60,863 bases of DNA, from contig NZ_ARYN01000021.1 of assembly GCF_002094855.1 (NCBI RefSeq), positions 1 through 60,863 on the forward strand. The letters are read 5' to 3'. Positions 1 to 9,148 of this stretch are shown here, piece by piece; positions within the stretch are counted from its first letter, which is position 1; each line of letters starts with the position of its first letter. The notes under the pieces were generated by a model. It did no database searches, was not told the origin of the DNA, and worked only from the letters and a program-made list of their open reading frames with translations. A program made the position numbers and the translations under genes. The DNA is from Zunongwangia atlantica 22II14-10F7. GTDB lineage: Bacteria; Bacteroidota; Bacteroidia; Flavobacteriales; Flavobacteriaceae.

Positions 1-87
1 TGCTTTTCTCGATAATTGAGATTGTAAATTCTAAGCATTGCCTCGAATTATGGACTAATTTTCTAATGAATATTTCTTGGATTTGCT

Positions 88-1302
88 TTAAGGTAGTTTG
101 TTAAATTCCACGATCTGGTCGATCCAATTCGAAGTGTTTTGCAAGTAAAGATCTGGCGTGATTCCCTTGGTTTCATATTCGTGTAAATTATTGTTTTCAT
201 GTTTGGTTGAAAAACTAACATTAAAGCCTAAACAGTCTGTTTTTGCTGAAAAAGATTTATTTCCATAGCCATATTCCAACATACCGCGAGAATTTTCGCC
301 TGCAATGATGCTTCTTTTATCTTTTTTTAGCTGAAGAGCAACAAGCTCGGCTGCACTGGCAGTTTTAAAATTGATAAGCACAAATATATGTTTGATATTA
401 TCGTTTTTTTGAAGTGATTTTATAAGTGGTTCTGCCTGTTTTATAGCACCACCACCATTGTTTCTTAAATCGATGATCAGGTTTTCTTTGTTTAGATTTT
501 TAAGATGATCTTCGTAAAAAACCTGTGCTTCTTTCATCAAATTTCGGGTTCTGCTTAGAGTTTTGATGCCTATATAATCAAAGTCGGTATTTATTGATCT
601 AAAATTGAAATTCTGTTCGTGATTTACATGAAAAAAGTATTGATTTGCTCTGTTCCAAAAAGTACCCTGAATTCGTCCATTTTCGATTTTGATGTTATTT
701 TGATACGAAAGAATTCCGTTTGCGAAAAACTCGAAGATTTCGAAGCTTCCATCTTCGGTTTTGTTGATTTTCAGCCTTATTTTTCCTTTTTTCCATCCTT
801 CCGAAGCCGATTTTAAAGTGATGCCAAGCCATAAACTATCGCTTTCTTTTTTAAGGAAAATTTTATCGCTGCCGGCATGATAAATTCCGGAGATATTATC
901 TTCAATTTTGGTAGTGTCGATGCTCTTTTTGTAAGTCGGGATATTTTCAGCAAGATCTTCTAGAAACTTATAAACCTGGTTGTGGCGATCTTTGATAAAT
1001 GAGACATATTTTTGCAAATACCCGGCACAAAAGTATTCGCTAAGCTCATCTTGTTTAATTTTAGCTATAATTTTTTCTTTCCATTGCTGAAATTCTTGTT
1101 CTCTATCTTCTTTTTTAATCTGAATTTTATAGCTTTTTGAATGCTGAATTAATTCTGAAACCTCTTCTAATGCTGAAATACAGTTGCAAGCCGAGTTTTG
1201 CCCAAAAGCGCTAAAACTTCCGAAGAAAAATAGCATGAGAATTAAAGATTTTTGAATGTTTTTTGAAAAATGAATATTCTGGATATTGATTGATAATGCC
1301 AT
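88..1302 (-). CDS. S41 family peptidase (C-terminal processing protease-like), secreted
   Basis: A 404-residue protein with an N-terminal hydrophobic signal region (about residues 18-34, ending in FGQ). The C-terminal half carries S41 hallmarks: DLRNNGGG at 278-285 and the catalytic-serine motif TASAAE at 314-319 (Ser316). S41 enzymes are periplasmic serine proteases with a Ser/Lys dyad. No PDZ domain is evident, so it resembles the stand-alone flavobacterial S41 proteins rather than classic CtpA. The region before the protease core (about 40-230) is unassigned. It is a single gene facing the window start; no operon partner is visible. Substrate unknown. Confidence 0.85.
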   Translation of the reverse strand: MALSINIQNIHFSKNIQKSLILMLFFFGSFSAFGQNSACNCISALEEVSELIQHSKSYKIQIKKEDREQEFQQWKEKIIAKIKQDELSEYFCAGYLQKYVSFIKDRHNQVYKFLEDLAENIPTYKKSIDTTKIEDNISGIYHAGSDKIFLKKESDSLWLGITLKSASEGWKKGKIRLKINKTEDGSFEIFEFFANGILSYQNNIKIENGRIQGTFWNRANQYFFHVNHEQNFNFRSINTDFDYIGIKTLSRTRNLMKEAQVFYEDHLKNLNKENLIIDLRNNGGGAIKQAEPLIKSLQKNDNIKHIFVLINFKTASAAELVALQLKKDKRSIIAGENSRGMLEYGYGNKSFSAKTDCLGFNVSFSTKHENNNLHEYETKGITPDLYLQNTSNWIDQIVEFNKLP

Positions 1303-1535
1303 AATGATGTACTTAATAATGAAGTCTAAAAATATCGAATAATGACTTTTGGTTGGCGTAAATAAATCTAACGGGTGATTTTATAGGATGAAATTGGTGT
1401 TTTTTACAACCAATTTTTAAAAAGCCTGATTAAAAAGCTAGGATTTTAGATTTTACGGAGTCTTAAAACAATGATAACTTCTGTACTCATCTGCTATAAT
1501 TTTTATAATTTGGAGCTTCAATTAAAAAATCAACA

Positions 1536-1928
1536 ATGAGCATTTTCAGTAAAGATACTATCGAAGAAGAACATAAAAAGAAACAGGAAGATTTTCAGGA
1601 AGAGGATGTAGAAACGGTTCTTGAAGAAGAGGAGAAAATTAAATCGAAATTTGAGAGTAAAAATGCTTTAAGACGATATTTTGATGATGCGCAATTATTG
1701 TTTAATCTGGTAAGAGATTATGCAAGCGGTGAGTATCGTGACATTCCGTTTAATATTGTTGCGGCGGTAGGTGCTGCTTTATTGTATGTGTTGTCGCCAA
1801 TCGATTTAATTCCAGATTTTATTCCAGTAATTGGATATTTAGATGATGCTGCGGTAATTGCTTTTTGCCTTAGTTTGATCGAGAGAGATCTTGCGGCCTA
1901 TAAAGTGTGGAAAGATTCGAGATCCTAG
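1536..1928 (+). CDS. YkvA family (DUF1232) small membrane protein
   Basis: A 130-residue protein. The first 45 residues are highly charged, rich in Glu and Lys. The C-terminal half has the DUF1232 signature SPIDLIPDFIPVIGYLDD at about 87-104 within a hydrophobic segment. Family members are small membrane proteins of unknown biochemical role. The gene is monocistronic, followed after 27 bp by a strong bidirectional terminator. Confidence 0.85.
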   Translation: MSIFSKDTIEEEHKKKQEDFQEEDVETVLEEEEKIKSKFESKNALRRYFDDAQLLFNLVRDYASGEYRDIPFNIVAAVGAALLYVLSPIDLIPDFIPVIGYLDDAAVIAFCLSLIERDLAAYKVWKDSRS

Positions 1929-1955
1929 AAAATAAAAAGTGTTCAAAAAATAAGA

Positions 1956-1977
1956 AAGTCCGCTGCGAAGCGGACTT
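1956..1977. terminator. Bidirectional intrinsic terminator
   Basis: An 8-bp perfect stem (AAGTCCGC / GCGGACTT) with a 6-nt loop. T-rich tracts follow it on both strands. It sits between the convergent DUF1232 gene and the acyl-ACP desaturase gene and can serve both. Confidence 0.85.
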
Positions 1978-2043
1978 TTATTTTTACTCGATTATCGAGA
2001 TTAATTTCTAATGGTTTTTCCAAAGTTTGTTTTTGCTCTGTAA

Positions 2044-3048
2044 TTAGATAATTCCGTTTGGTTCTACCCATTTAAATTGATATTCGTCTTTTGGGATTGC
2101 AATACGGTCTGCAACTCTCGTCATTCTATCTGGTAATTTCATCAAGTAATCACGAGCTTTTTCAGCTTCATCTGTAAGTGCTCTCATTTTATCGATCTCC
2201 CAGTATGCATTTAGTTTTTTAAGAATTTCGATATAATCGTAAGTGGTATAAACGCCAAGACGTTGCGCTGCATTCGAGAAATTCTCGAAAGCCTGAGCAA
2301 TACCTTCTCCACTTTCTCTTAAGAACTGTGCTGGCATAACGATCTTTTTCTTCATCATATCGTGAAACGCCAACATCATTTCGCTAGGATCGTGCTCAAA
2401 AATAGTTTTCACGAATTCGCGATAAGCCATATAATGGCGCATCTCGTCTCCTGCGATGATATTGCACATTTTTCCCAGCATTTTATTTCCTTTTTTCTTA
2501 GCTAACTGTCCCACGCGCTTGTGAGAAATATTTGTTGCTAATTCCTGAAAACTGGTATAGACAAAGTTTTTATAAGGATCTCTACCGGTACCAATGTCAA
2601 AACCATCATTAATTAAGTGCTGAGTGGTTTTTTCGATCTCGCGCATATTTACACGGCCAGATAAGTAAAGATATTTGTTAAGTGTATCACCGTGACGGTT
2701 TTCTTCACCCGTCCAGTGTCTTACCCATTTAGACCAAGGGTTTTGTTCACCATCGGCACGGCGTTGCTGGTCTACACCTTCTACATCCATAAGCCAGCTT
2801 TCGTAAGTAGGCAGGGCTTCTTCAGTAACCATATCTGCAACCAACACTACCCAGAAATCATAACCTAATTCTTTCGCTTCTTCACGTATTTGTTTTACGT
2901 GCTCTAATCCTTCTTCCCCTTGTAGATTAGGCAAAAGATCTGTTGGTTGCCAAATATCATCGACGGGAATCAGATATTCGTCAATAAAACCATCTACTTT
3001 ACTTTCGATAGTTTTCATCACTTCAAGTCTTATGTTTTCTAGGGCCAT
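2044..3048 (-). CDS. Acyl-[acyl-carrier-protein] desaturase (ferritin-like di-iron)
   Basis: A 334-residue soluble desaturase of the stearoyl-ACP type. The two EExRH-type di-iron motifs are visible: EENRH at 115-119 and DEMRH at 201-205. The family introduces a double bond into ACP-bound acyl chains using O2, ferredoxin and NADPH, making unsaturated fatty acids for membrane lipids. Length matches bacterial homologues. The gene is monocistronic; the start at MALENIRLEV leaves an A+T-rich 165-bp leader. Confidence 0.93.
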   Translation of the reverse strand: MALENIRLEVMKTIESKVDGFIDEYLIPVDDIWQPTDLLPNLQGEEGLEHVKQIREEAKELGYDFWVVLVADMVTEEALPTYESWLMDVEGVDQQRRADGEQNPWSKWVRHWTGEENRHGDTLNKYLYLSGRVNMREIEKTTQHLINDGFDIGTGRDPYKNFVYTSFQELATNISHKRVGQLAKKKGNKMLGKMCNIIAGDEMRHYMAYREFVKTIFEHDPSEMMLAFHDMMKKKIVMPAQFLRESGEGIAQAFENFSNAAQRLGVYTTYDYIEILKKLNAYWEIDKMRALTDEAEKARDYLMKLPDRMTRVADRIAIPKDEYQFKWVEPNGII

Positions 3049-3213
3049 TATTTTTGTATGTTACTGTAAATTAAGAATTTTTATCTTATTTACAGAGTTG
3101 TTAGCAATATAAAATGCAATAATCATGCTAGTAATTAATCTACTAATACACGGTTTGCAAATTAAAGGGAAATACATTGAATTACAAAGTGCTAAATGTT
3201 TTGAGCTATTAGT

Positions 3214-3945
3214 TTAATTTCTACCGTTCTCATTTGGATATAAAGTATGCACAGGATCACTTTGCCAAACCTCTTTTGTATCTACTTCTAGAGCAGAGAT
3301 GCATCCTTTAAAAGCTGCACCGGTATCTACATTCCAGATGCTGGCCTTATTTACCGGTAAAGTCTTACCAATCCTGGTAACCGGTGTGTGGCCAATAAAA
3401 ATTTCATCAAAAATTTGTAGTCGTTTTGGGTAAAAATCACTGTCTTTTTTTATTGCAGGATCTAAAGCAATTACCATTTCCCACAACGTACGATCCCAGT
3501 AAAATCCGGTGTCATAATATTCATTTTCGGGTCCGTGTAAATTAGTAAAGCCCGCATGCACAAATAATCGATTTTGGTCATCTACGTAATAATTTTGCAT
3601 TTCAGTAAAGAAAAGCATGTGTTGTTTTATTTCTTCAGAAGATAATTTTGCGTAGCCATCGATGCTGCTTTGCCCTCCGTGAATAATCCAGCGATCTGTC
3701 ATCGTTCCGTTTTTAAGGTACTGATGCGTAAGATCGTCGTGATTGCCTCGCATAAAAATACAATTGAAATTTTTATTAAGTGCTATTAAATAGGAAACCA
3801 CATTTGCTGAATCGCTCCAACCATCTACATAATCTCCCAGGAAAATGATTGTATCTTCTGCAGTTATTTTAACCTTTTCGTGTAGTAATTGTTTTAATGC
3901 TTTTAATCCCCCGTGTATATCGCCAATGGCTAGCGTTCTACCCAT
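3214..3945 (-). CDS. Metallophosphoesterase (PPP-type serine/threonine phosphatase-like)
   Basis: A 243-residue protein with the PPP family metal-binding motifs in order: GDIHG at 8-12, GDYVDG at 37-42 and GNHDD at 67-71, plus a later GHTPV block. This is the fold of bacterial PrpA/PrpB-like phosphatases and ApaH. Without the full ApaH signatures, a phosphoprotein phosphatase is more likely than a diadenosine tetraphosphatase, but the substrate cannot be read from sequence. It is the last gene of a minus-strand run behind the AlbA_2 and SDR genes, with 1 bp between it and the AlbA_2 gene. Confidence 0.87.
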   Translation of the reverse strand: MGRTLAIGDIHGGLKALKQLLHEKVKITAEDTIIFLGDYVDGWSDSANVVSYLIALNKNFNCIFMRGNHDDLTHQYLKNGTMTDRWIIHGGQSSIDGYAKLSSEEIKQHMLFFTEMQNYYVDDQNRLFVHAGFTNLHGPENEYYDTGFYWDRTLWEMVIALDPAIKKDSDFYPKRLQIFDEIFIGHTPVTRIGKTLPVNKASIWNVDTGAAFKGCISALEVDTKEVWQSDPVHTLYPNENGRN

Positions 3946-3946
3946 G

Positions 3947-5083
3947 CTAACTGTATTTTACTTTTCTTAAAATTCGTGTACTTTCTTTATAATAATGATA
4001 GGCCTCGCTACTGTATTTTTTTAGGAATGGTTTTGCCTCTTCTAATTTTTCCATCGCTTCGCCGAAGCCGTTAAGGTAACAAAGCAAATAGGTTGAAGGT
4101 AAGTTTTTAACATCCTTTCGCTGGTTTTTAGTAAGTGGTAACAGTTTTTTTAGACGCTCTAAAAGCATGTTATTACTATTGTAGATATGATAAAGCGTAT
4201 TTTTATCAAATTGTGGCGGCTCGAATACTAATTCACTTTGGATCTCGTAAGTAGCGTTATCTTTAAAGTGAATGGTGACTTCTTCTAAAGGATAATAGCG
4301 ATAGCTATTGGGAACACCAAGATGAACATACTCTAAGATTTTAAAACTGTTAGCATCTGAAGAGATACTTACTTCATCTAAATCTGAATAAAATAATTTT
4401 ACCTGCTCGTTTATTAAAGCAATATCTACCCGGCTAAAATAAACCTCACCTTTTGCATATTTTTTCTTTCCTGCCCAGCAAACCACAAAATATTCTTTAA
4501 AAACCTGATAGGTTGGATTTAGTTTTTTGTGATGATTTATAAAATCGAAAACGCCGTTTAAGGTTAATTCGATGTTGTTTTGTGCGTGTTTTTCAATCGA
4601 GGCAACAACTTCAGAATTTTCATCTTCAATTTTAATATCAAAATCTTTGGGCATACTTATGCTGCCGTCTCTAAGAAAGATCGATCCCCCGTAATACTTC
4701 CATATATTTTTCCGCAGGGAACATATTTTTCCATTATTTGGGCGAATAGTAACTAACCCAACCACCAAATGATCTGGAAGATGAGGAAACGGAATATTCT
4801 CGTACATCACTTTGGGTGGATTGCTTAAATAGGCATTAATTAGATTTTGGATTTTGCTATCATCAAAAAAATCGATTCCAATAATCTGGTTATCCTCATC
4901 TTTAACCCCAATAACAATGTAGGAGTTGTTTTTGGGGTTAGAGTTTGCCAGTGCGCAGATATGCTTTAGAAACTTTGCCTTCCCTTCTTTTTCGCTAATG
5001 TTAAGTTGCAGCTTTTTATCATAAAAACTGTTTTCGTCATTATGCGCCAAAAGGTTTTTAATAAGAAGGCGTTTGTTAATCAT
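3947..5083 (-). CDS. AlbA_2 (Schlafen-like) domain putative nucleic-acid-binding protein
   Basis: A 378-residue protein. About residues 10-130 match the Schlafen AlbA_2 domain: the KEGKAKFLKHICALANS block, then IVIGVKDED, and a region predicting a YENIPFP-type strand. These proteins are often annotated as ATP-binding or transcriptional regulators; direct activity is rarely known. The remaining 240 residues are unassigned and end in a basic stretch. It lies between the SDR gene (1 bp upstream) and the phosphatase gene (1 bp downstream), so the three are probably co-transcribed. Confidence 0.75.
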   Translation of the reverse strand: MINKRLLIKNLLAHNDENSFYDKKLQLNISEKEGKAKFLKHICALANSNPKNNSYIVIGVKDEDNQIIGIDFFDDSKIQNLINAYLSNPPKVMYENIPFPHLPDHLVVGLVTIRPNNGKICSLRKNIWKYYGGSIFLRDGSISMPKDFDIKIEDENSEVVASIEKHAQNNIELTLNGVFDFINHHKKLNPTYQVFKEYFVVCWAGKKKYAKGEVYFSRVDIALINEQVKLFYSDLDEVSISSDANSFKILEYVHLGVPNSYRYYPLEEVTIHFKDNATYEIQSELVFEPPQFDKNTLYHIYNSNNMLLERLKKLLPLTKNQRKDVKNLPSTYLLCYLNGFGEAMEKLEEAKPFLKKYSSEAYHYYKESTRILRKVKYS

Positions 5084-5084
5084 A

Positions 5085-5834
5085 TCATTGCTTATCTACA
5101 ATAGTGCTGCTGGCCTGCGCGGTGCACATCACCATTAAATCTGCAATATTAACATGGTAAGGCCTTGTAACCACAAATCGAATAATATCTGCAATATCTT
5201 CTGGACGTAAAGCTTCAAAACCCTGATATACTTTTTTTGCTTTCTCGCTATCTCCTTTAAACCTAACTTCACTAAATTCGGTTTCTACCAATCCGGGGTT
5301 AATTGCGCCAACGCGAATTCCCTTTCCGTTAAGATCGATTCGCATCCCTTGGTTAATGGCATCTACGGCATGTTTGCTGGCGCAATACACATTTCCGTTA
5401 GGATACACTTCTTTACCAGCGGTAGAACCTATGTTTATAATATGTCCAGATTTTCTTTCGATCATTCCCGGGATTACCGCTTTGCTTACATATAGCAAGC
5501 CTTTTACATTAATGTCTATCATCGCTTCCCAATCTTCTATGGCTCCGTCTTGGATTGGATCTAAACCATGTGCATTTCCGGCATTGTTAATTAGAATATC
5601 GATATTAGAGAAATCTGGAGGTAAATTTTCGATCTTTTTAAAGACTTCTTCTTTGTCACGAACATCAAAGCTTAGGCATAATACTTCAGTTTTTTTACCA
5701 AGCTCTTCTTTAAGTTCATTTAAACGTCCTTCTCTTCTTCCGCAGAGAATTAAACGATAAGCTTCACCGGCTAAAGCTCTGGCCGTTTCTTTTCCTATTC
5801 CACTTGTTACTCCTGTTATTAAGGCAGTTTTCAT
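5085..5834 (-). CDS. SDR family NAD(P)-dependent oxidoreductase (YdfG-like)
   Basis: A 249-residue classical short-chain dehydrogenase. The cofactor motif TGVTSGIG is at 7-14, NNAG at 83-86, and the catalytic Ser137, Tyr150 and Lys154 (YCASK) are all present. Overall resemblance is to the YdfG group acting on 3-hydroxy acids such as L-allo-threonine or serine, but the substrate is inferred. The residue after the Rossmann beta-2 strand (CGRREGR) suggests NADP(H). It is the first gene of the minus-strand SDR / AlbA_2 / phosphatase run. Confidence 0.9.
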   Translation of the reverse strand: MKTALITGVTSGIGKETARALAGEAYRLILCGRREGRLNELKEELGKKTEVLCLSFDVRDKEEVFKKIENLPPDFSNIDILINNAGNAHGLDPIQDGAIEDWEAMIDINVKGLLYVSKAVIPGMIERKSGHIINIGSTAGKEVYPNGNVYCASKHAVDAINQGMRIDLNGKGIRVGAINPGLVETEFSEVRFKGDSEKAKKVYQGFEALRPEDIADIIRFVVTRPYHVNIADLMVMCTAQASSTIVDKQ

Positions 5835-5998
5835 TACAAAAATTTTTGAAGTCTAATTTAAGAAAGTATTTACAAGTTTGGGGGTAAAGTATAGCAATAA
5901 GACTTATAATCTTGTTAAAATGAGTTAAGGAATATTAAAGTTGAAAATGAAATAAAATTCGCGCCGTTATTTAGCCTGAATAAACCAAATCTATTTTT

Positions 5999-6808
5999 AT
6001 GAGAAAGCAATTTTTTAATTTGAAATTTTTATGTCTGGCTGTTTTTACGGGGCTTACCTTAAGCTCGTGTAGTGATGATGAATCTGGAGCGGCCGAAGGG
6101 GATGCCAGAATTTCGGTAAGAATGGTAGATGCGCCAGGTGATTATGATGCTGTTTATATCGATGTTGAAGAAGTTAGAGTACAAACAGGTACTGAGGTTG
6201 AAGGCGACGAAGACGAAGGATGGGTAACTTTAGATACTGAAGCCGGAATTTATAACCTACTTGAACTTACTGGTGGAGTATCACAATTATTAGCAGACGA
6301 AGAAATTGAAGCCGGATACGCTGGGCAAATTCGTCTAATTTTAGGAAACGATAACAGTGTTGTTGTAGATGGTAACGAGTATCCACTGGCAACACCAAGC
6401 GCACAACAATCTGGTTTAAAACTAAATATTAACGAACAGCTAGAACCTGGAGAAGAGTATTTTTATATTCTAGATTTCGATGTAGATGAATCGATCGTGA
6501 CTCAGGGTAATGGCGGGTTTAGTCTAAAACCTGTAATTAGATTATCTGTAGAAGACGATGCAGGAATGATCGTTGGAGAAGTTCATCCTTCAGAATTTAG
6601 AAGTTTAGTAACCGCAACAAATGCTTCTTATAGTATTTCTGCTTACACAAATGAGAATGGTGAATTTGCACTTTACGGAGTGCCAGAAGGAACTTACCAG
6701 ATAACTGTTGTAGCAGATCCAATCTCTGGTTTAGATCCAATTACAATGGATAATGTGGTGGTAGACGACGATGAAACAACAGATATAGAGACTTTGTTTC
6801 TGGAATAA
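5999..6808 (+). CDS. DUF4382 domain lipoprotein
   Basis: A 269-residue lipoprotein. A signal peptide ends in the lipobox LSSC (Cys24), followed by the acidic SDDES. Residues about 35-170 are DUF4382 (ISVRMVDAPGDYDAVYIDVEEVRV). Residues about 185-269 look like a carboxypeptidase-regulatory-like beta-sandwich (YTNENGEFALYGVPEGTYQI). It is strongly acidic overall and likely surface- or periplasm-anchored; function is unknown. Monocistronic, with a strong terminator 32 bp after the stop. Confidence 0.88.
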   Translation: MRKQFFNLKFLCLAVFTGLTLSSCSDDESGAAEGDARISVRMVDAPGDYDAVYIDVEEVRVQTGTEVEGDEDEGWVTLDTEAGIYNLLELTGGVSQLLADEEIEAGYAGQIRLILGNDNSVVVDGNEYPLATPSAQQSGLKLNINEQLEPGEEYFYILDFDVDESIVTQGNGGFSLKPVIRLSVEDDAGMIVGEVHPSEFRSLVTATNASYSISAYTNENGEFALYGVPEGTYQITVVADPISGLDPITMDNVVVDDDETTDIETLFLE

Positions 6809-6840
6809 TGAAACATCTTAGGTAAAAATGCTTATTAAAA

Positions 6841-6859
6841 AGGCGCTCTAAGAGCGCCT
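6841..6859 (+). terminator. Intrinsic terminator after the DUF4382 gene
   Basis: A 9-bp G+C-rich stem (AGGCGCTCT / AGAGCGCCT) around a very short loop, followed by a run of T. It separates the DUF4382 lipoprotein gene from the Bat operon. Confidence 0.9.
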
Positions 6860-7179
6860 TTTTTTATTTTTTTTGAATTCATGTTATTTTGAAAGTTTCA
6901 TAAAGAAGCACAGTGAGTGGTGTGCTTTTTGAATGATTTTGGTCGATTTTAGATGTTTTTTGAAAGAATTTTTAAAGAAAATAGAAATTTTACAAATTGG
7001 TAAAATTTTACTTTTAAAAAATATTAATCACTGATACACAATAGAATTTACTGCATTCCGTTAAATTTATGCTTAAAACAAATAACGTAGATTGTTGAAT
7101 ACCCGAAAGTTTAATAATATTGAATTTGCTACGACCGCAGTATGGTTGTATATTCACGTTTTAAAATCTAATTAGAATA
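6860..7179 (+). promoter_or_regulatory. Intergenic leader of the Bat operon (possible promoter near 7090-7125)
   Basis: No gene is seen in these 320 bases. A TTG at about 7094, 20 bases before TAATATTG, resembles a Bacteroidota promoter with one mismatch in the -7 element. The rest is A+T-rich. The promoter assignment is weak. Confidence 0.3.
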
Positions 7180-8184
7180 ATGACAGATAATCAATCTTCT
7201 TTAGATATCGCCAGTCTAAATGAAAAAATTGAAAGAGAAAGTGCTTTCATAGATGTGCTAACGGCAGAGATGAATAAGGTGATCGTAGGGCAAAAGCACA
7301 TGGTAGAGCGTTTACTAATAGGTTTATTGGGGCAGGGACATATTTTATTAGAAGGTGTTCCCGGGCTTGCAAAAACCTTAGCAATTAATACGTTATCTCA
7401 GGCTGTTCATGGGTCTTTTAGTCGTGTTCAGTTTACACCAGATTTACTTCCCGCAGATGTTATAGGTACACTTATTTATAACATGAAGATAAATGACTTC
7501 AGTATAAAAAAGGGGCCTATTTTCGCTAATTTCGTCCTAGCAGATGAGATTAACCGTGCACCTGCAAAAGTACAATCGGCTTTACTGGAAGCCATGCAGG
7601 AAAAGCAGGTAACTATTGGTGACGAAACTTTTAAATTAGATAAGCCGTTTTTAGTAATGGCAACGCAAAACCCGGTAGAACAGGAAGGAACTTATCCTTT
7701 ACCAGAAGCCCAGGTAGACCGTTTTATGCTAAAAACCGTGATCAAATATCCACAATTAGAGGAAGAGCAATTAATTATTCGTGCTAACCTTAAAGGAAGT
7801 TTTGAGAAGGTAAACCAGGTGGTTAATATAGAGCAAATCTTAAGAGCTCAACAAACGGTAAGAGAAGTTTATATGGACGAGAAGATCGAGAAGTATATTC
7901 TTGATATTATTTTCGCAACTCGTACTCCAGAGAAATACCGTTTAGAAGATTTAAAACCCTTAATTAGCTTTGGAGCTTCACCTCGTGGTAGTATTAACCT
8001 GGCAACTGCTGCAAAATGTTATGCATTTATAAAGCGTAGGGGATATGTGATTCCTGAAGACGTTAGAGCCGTTGTTTACGATGTTTTACGCCACAGGATA
8101 GGAATTACCTACGAAGCTGAAGCCGAGAATATAACTTCTGAAGATATTATTGGTAAGATTGTAAACGAGATCGAAGTGCCTTAA
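7180..8184 (+). CDS. moxR: MoxR family AAA+ ATPase of the Bat operon
   Basis: A 334-residue AAA+ ATPase. Walker A is GVPGLAKT at 59-66 and Walker B is FVLADE at 118-123, followed by the MoxR-typical INRAPAK. MoxR ATPases act as chaperone-like partners of von Willebrand factor A (vWA) proteins, here encoded just downstream. It is the first gene of an eight-gene operon. The 87-bp gap before the DUF58 gene holds a small hairpin that could lower downstream expression. Confidence 0.93.
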   Translation: MTDNQSSLDIASLNEKIERESAFIDVLTAEMNKVIVGQKHMVERLLIGLLGQGHILLEGVPGLAKTLAINTLSQAVHGSFSRVQFTPDLLPADVIGTLIYNMKINDFSIKKGPIFANFVLADEINRAPAKVQSALLEAMQEKQVTIGDETFKLDKPFLVMATQNPVEQEGTYPLPEAQVDRFMLKTVIKYPQLEEEQLIIRANLKGSFEKVNQVVNIEQILRAQQTVREVYMDEKIEKYILDIIFATRTPEKYRLEDLKPLISFGASPRGSINLATAAKCYAFIKRRGYVIPEDVRAVVYDVLRHRIGITYEAEAENITSEDIIGKIVNEIEVP

Positions 8185-8192
8185 AGAAACAC

Positions 8193-8209
8193 TCCCGCTT
8201 TTGCCGGGA
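8193..8209 (+). terminator. Weak hairpin between moxR and the DUF58 gene
   Basis: A 5-bp stem TCCCG/CGGGA with a 7-nt loop, then a T-rich stretch with interruptions. It may be a partial terminator or an RNA-processing or stability element giving MoxR more product than the rest of the operon. The stem is short, so this is tentative. Confidence 0.4.
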
Positions 8210-8271
8210 ATTTCTTTTTTAAAAGCCTGAAGTCTAATCCCGTTTTTGGTCATTTTTCAATACCATAATTA

Positions 8272-9138
8272 ATGGATACCAAAGAGTTACTTAAGAAAGT
8301 TCGTAAGATCGAAATAAAAACCCGTCGCCTTAGTGATCATATCTTTGGCGGTGAGTATCATTCTACCTTTAAAGGAAGGGGAATGACCTTTAGCGAAGTG
8401 AGACAATACCAATTTGGCGACGATGTTCGTAATATCGATTGGAATGTTACGGCACGTTATAGCGAGCCTTTCGTTAAAGTTTTTGAAGAAGAGCGAGAGC
8501 TTACCATGATGTTGGTGGTAGACGTTTCAGGGTCTGAATTTTTCGGAACTCAAAGTCAGTTTAAAAAAGAAGTGATTACTGAAATTGCGGCGACCTTGGC
8601 ATTTTCAGCAACGCAAAATAACGACAAGATTGGTTTGTTAATGTTTTCAGACCAGGTAGAGAATTATATTCCGCCTAAAAAAGGAAAATCTCACGTTCTT
8701 CGAATTATAAGAGAATTATTAGAGTTTCAGCCCAAAAGCAAAAAAACTGATATAGGATTAGGTTTAAAATACCTATCTAATGTAATGAAGAAGAAAGCCA
8801 TTGTTTTTGTGCTTTCAGATTTTATGGGAGATGATTATCAGCAAACTTTAAAAATTACCGGGAATAAGCACGATCTTACAGGAATTAGAGTTTACGACCA
8901 ACGAGAGAAGGAAATTCCTAATATTGGATTGGTACAAATGTTGGATGAAGAAACCAACGAATATATTACCGTAAATACAGGTAGCAAAGCGGTTAGAAGA
9001 AGTTATACTGAATATTATCTGGATCGAGTAAGATATTTTGAAGAAAGCTTTGCCCTTAGTGGAGCAGGAGTTATTAATACCAGGGTAGACGAAAGTTATG
9101 TAAAGAAACTTTTAGGGTATTTTAAAAGAAGAGGCTAA
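8272..9138 (+). CDS. DUF58 domain protein of the Bat operon
   Basis: A 288-residue protein. The DUF58 signature DDVRNIDWNVTARYSEPFVK is at about 50-69, followed by a vWA-like fold whose metal site DVSGS is at 84-88. No membrane segment is present, unlike BatA/BatB. DUF58 proteins nearly always accompany MoxR ATPases. It is the second gene of the operon; the next gene begins 10 bp after its stop. Confidence 0.92.
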   Translation: MDTKELLKKVRKIEIKTRRLSDHIFGGEYHSTFKGRGMTFSEVRQYQFGDDVRNIDWNVTARYSEPFVKVFEEERELTMMLVVDVSGSEFFGTQSQFKKEVITEIAATLAFSATQNNDKIGLLMFSDQVENYIPPKKGKSHVLRIIRELLEFQPKSKKTDIGLGLKYLSNVMKKKAIVFVLSDFMGDDYQQTLKITGNKHDLTGIRVYDQREKEIPNIGLVQMLDEETNEYITVNTGSKAVRRSYTEYYLDRVRYFEESFALSGAGVINTRVDESYVKKLLGYFKRRG

Positions 9139-9148
9139 GCATTTAAAG

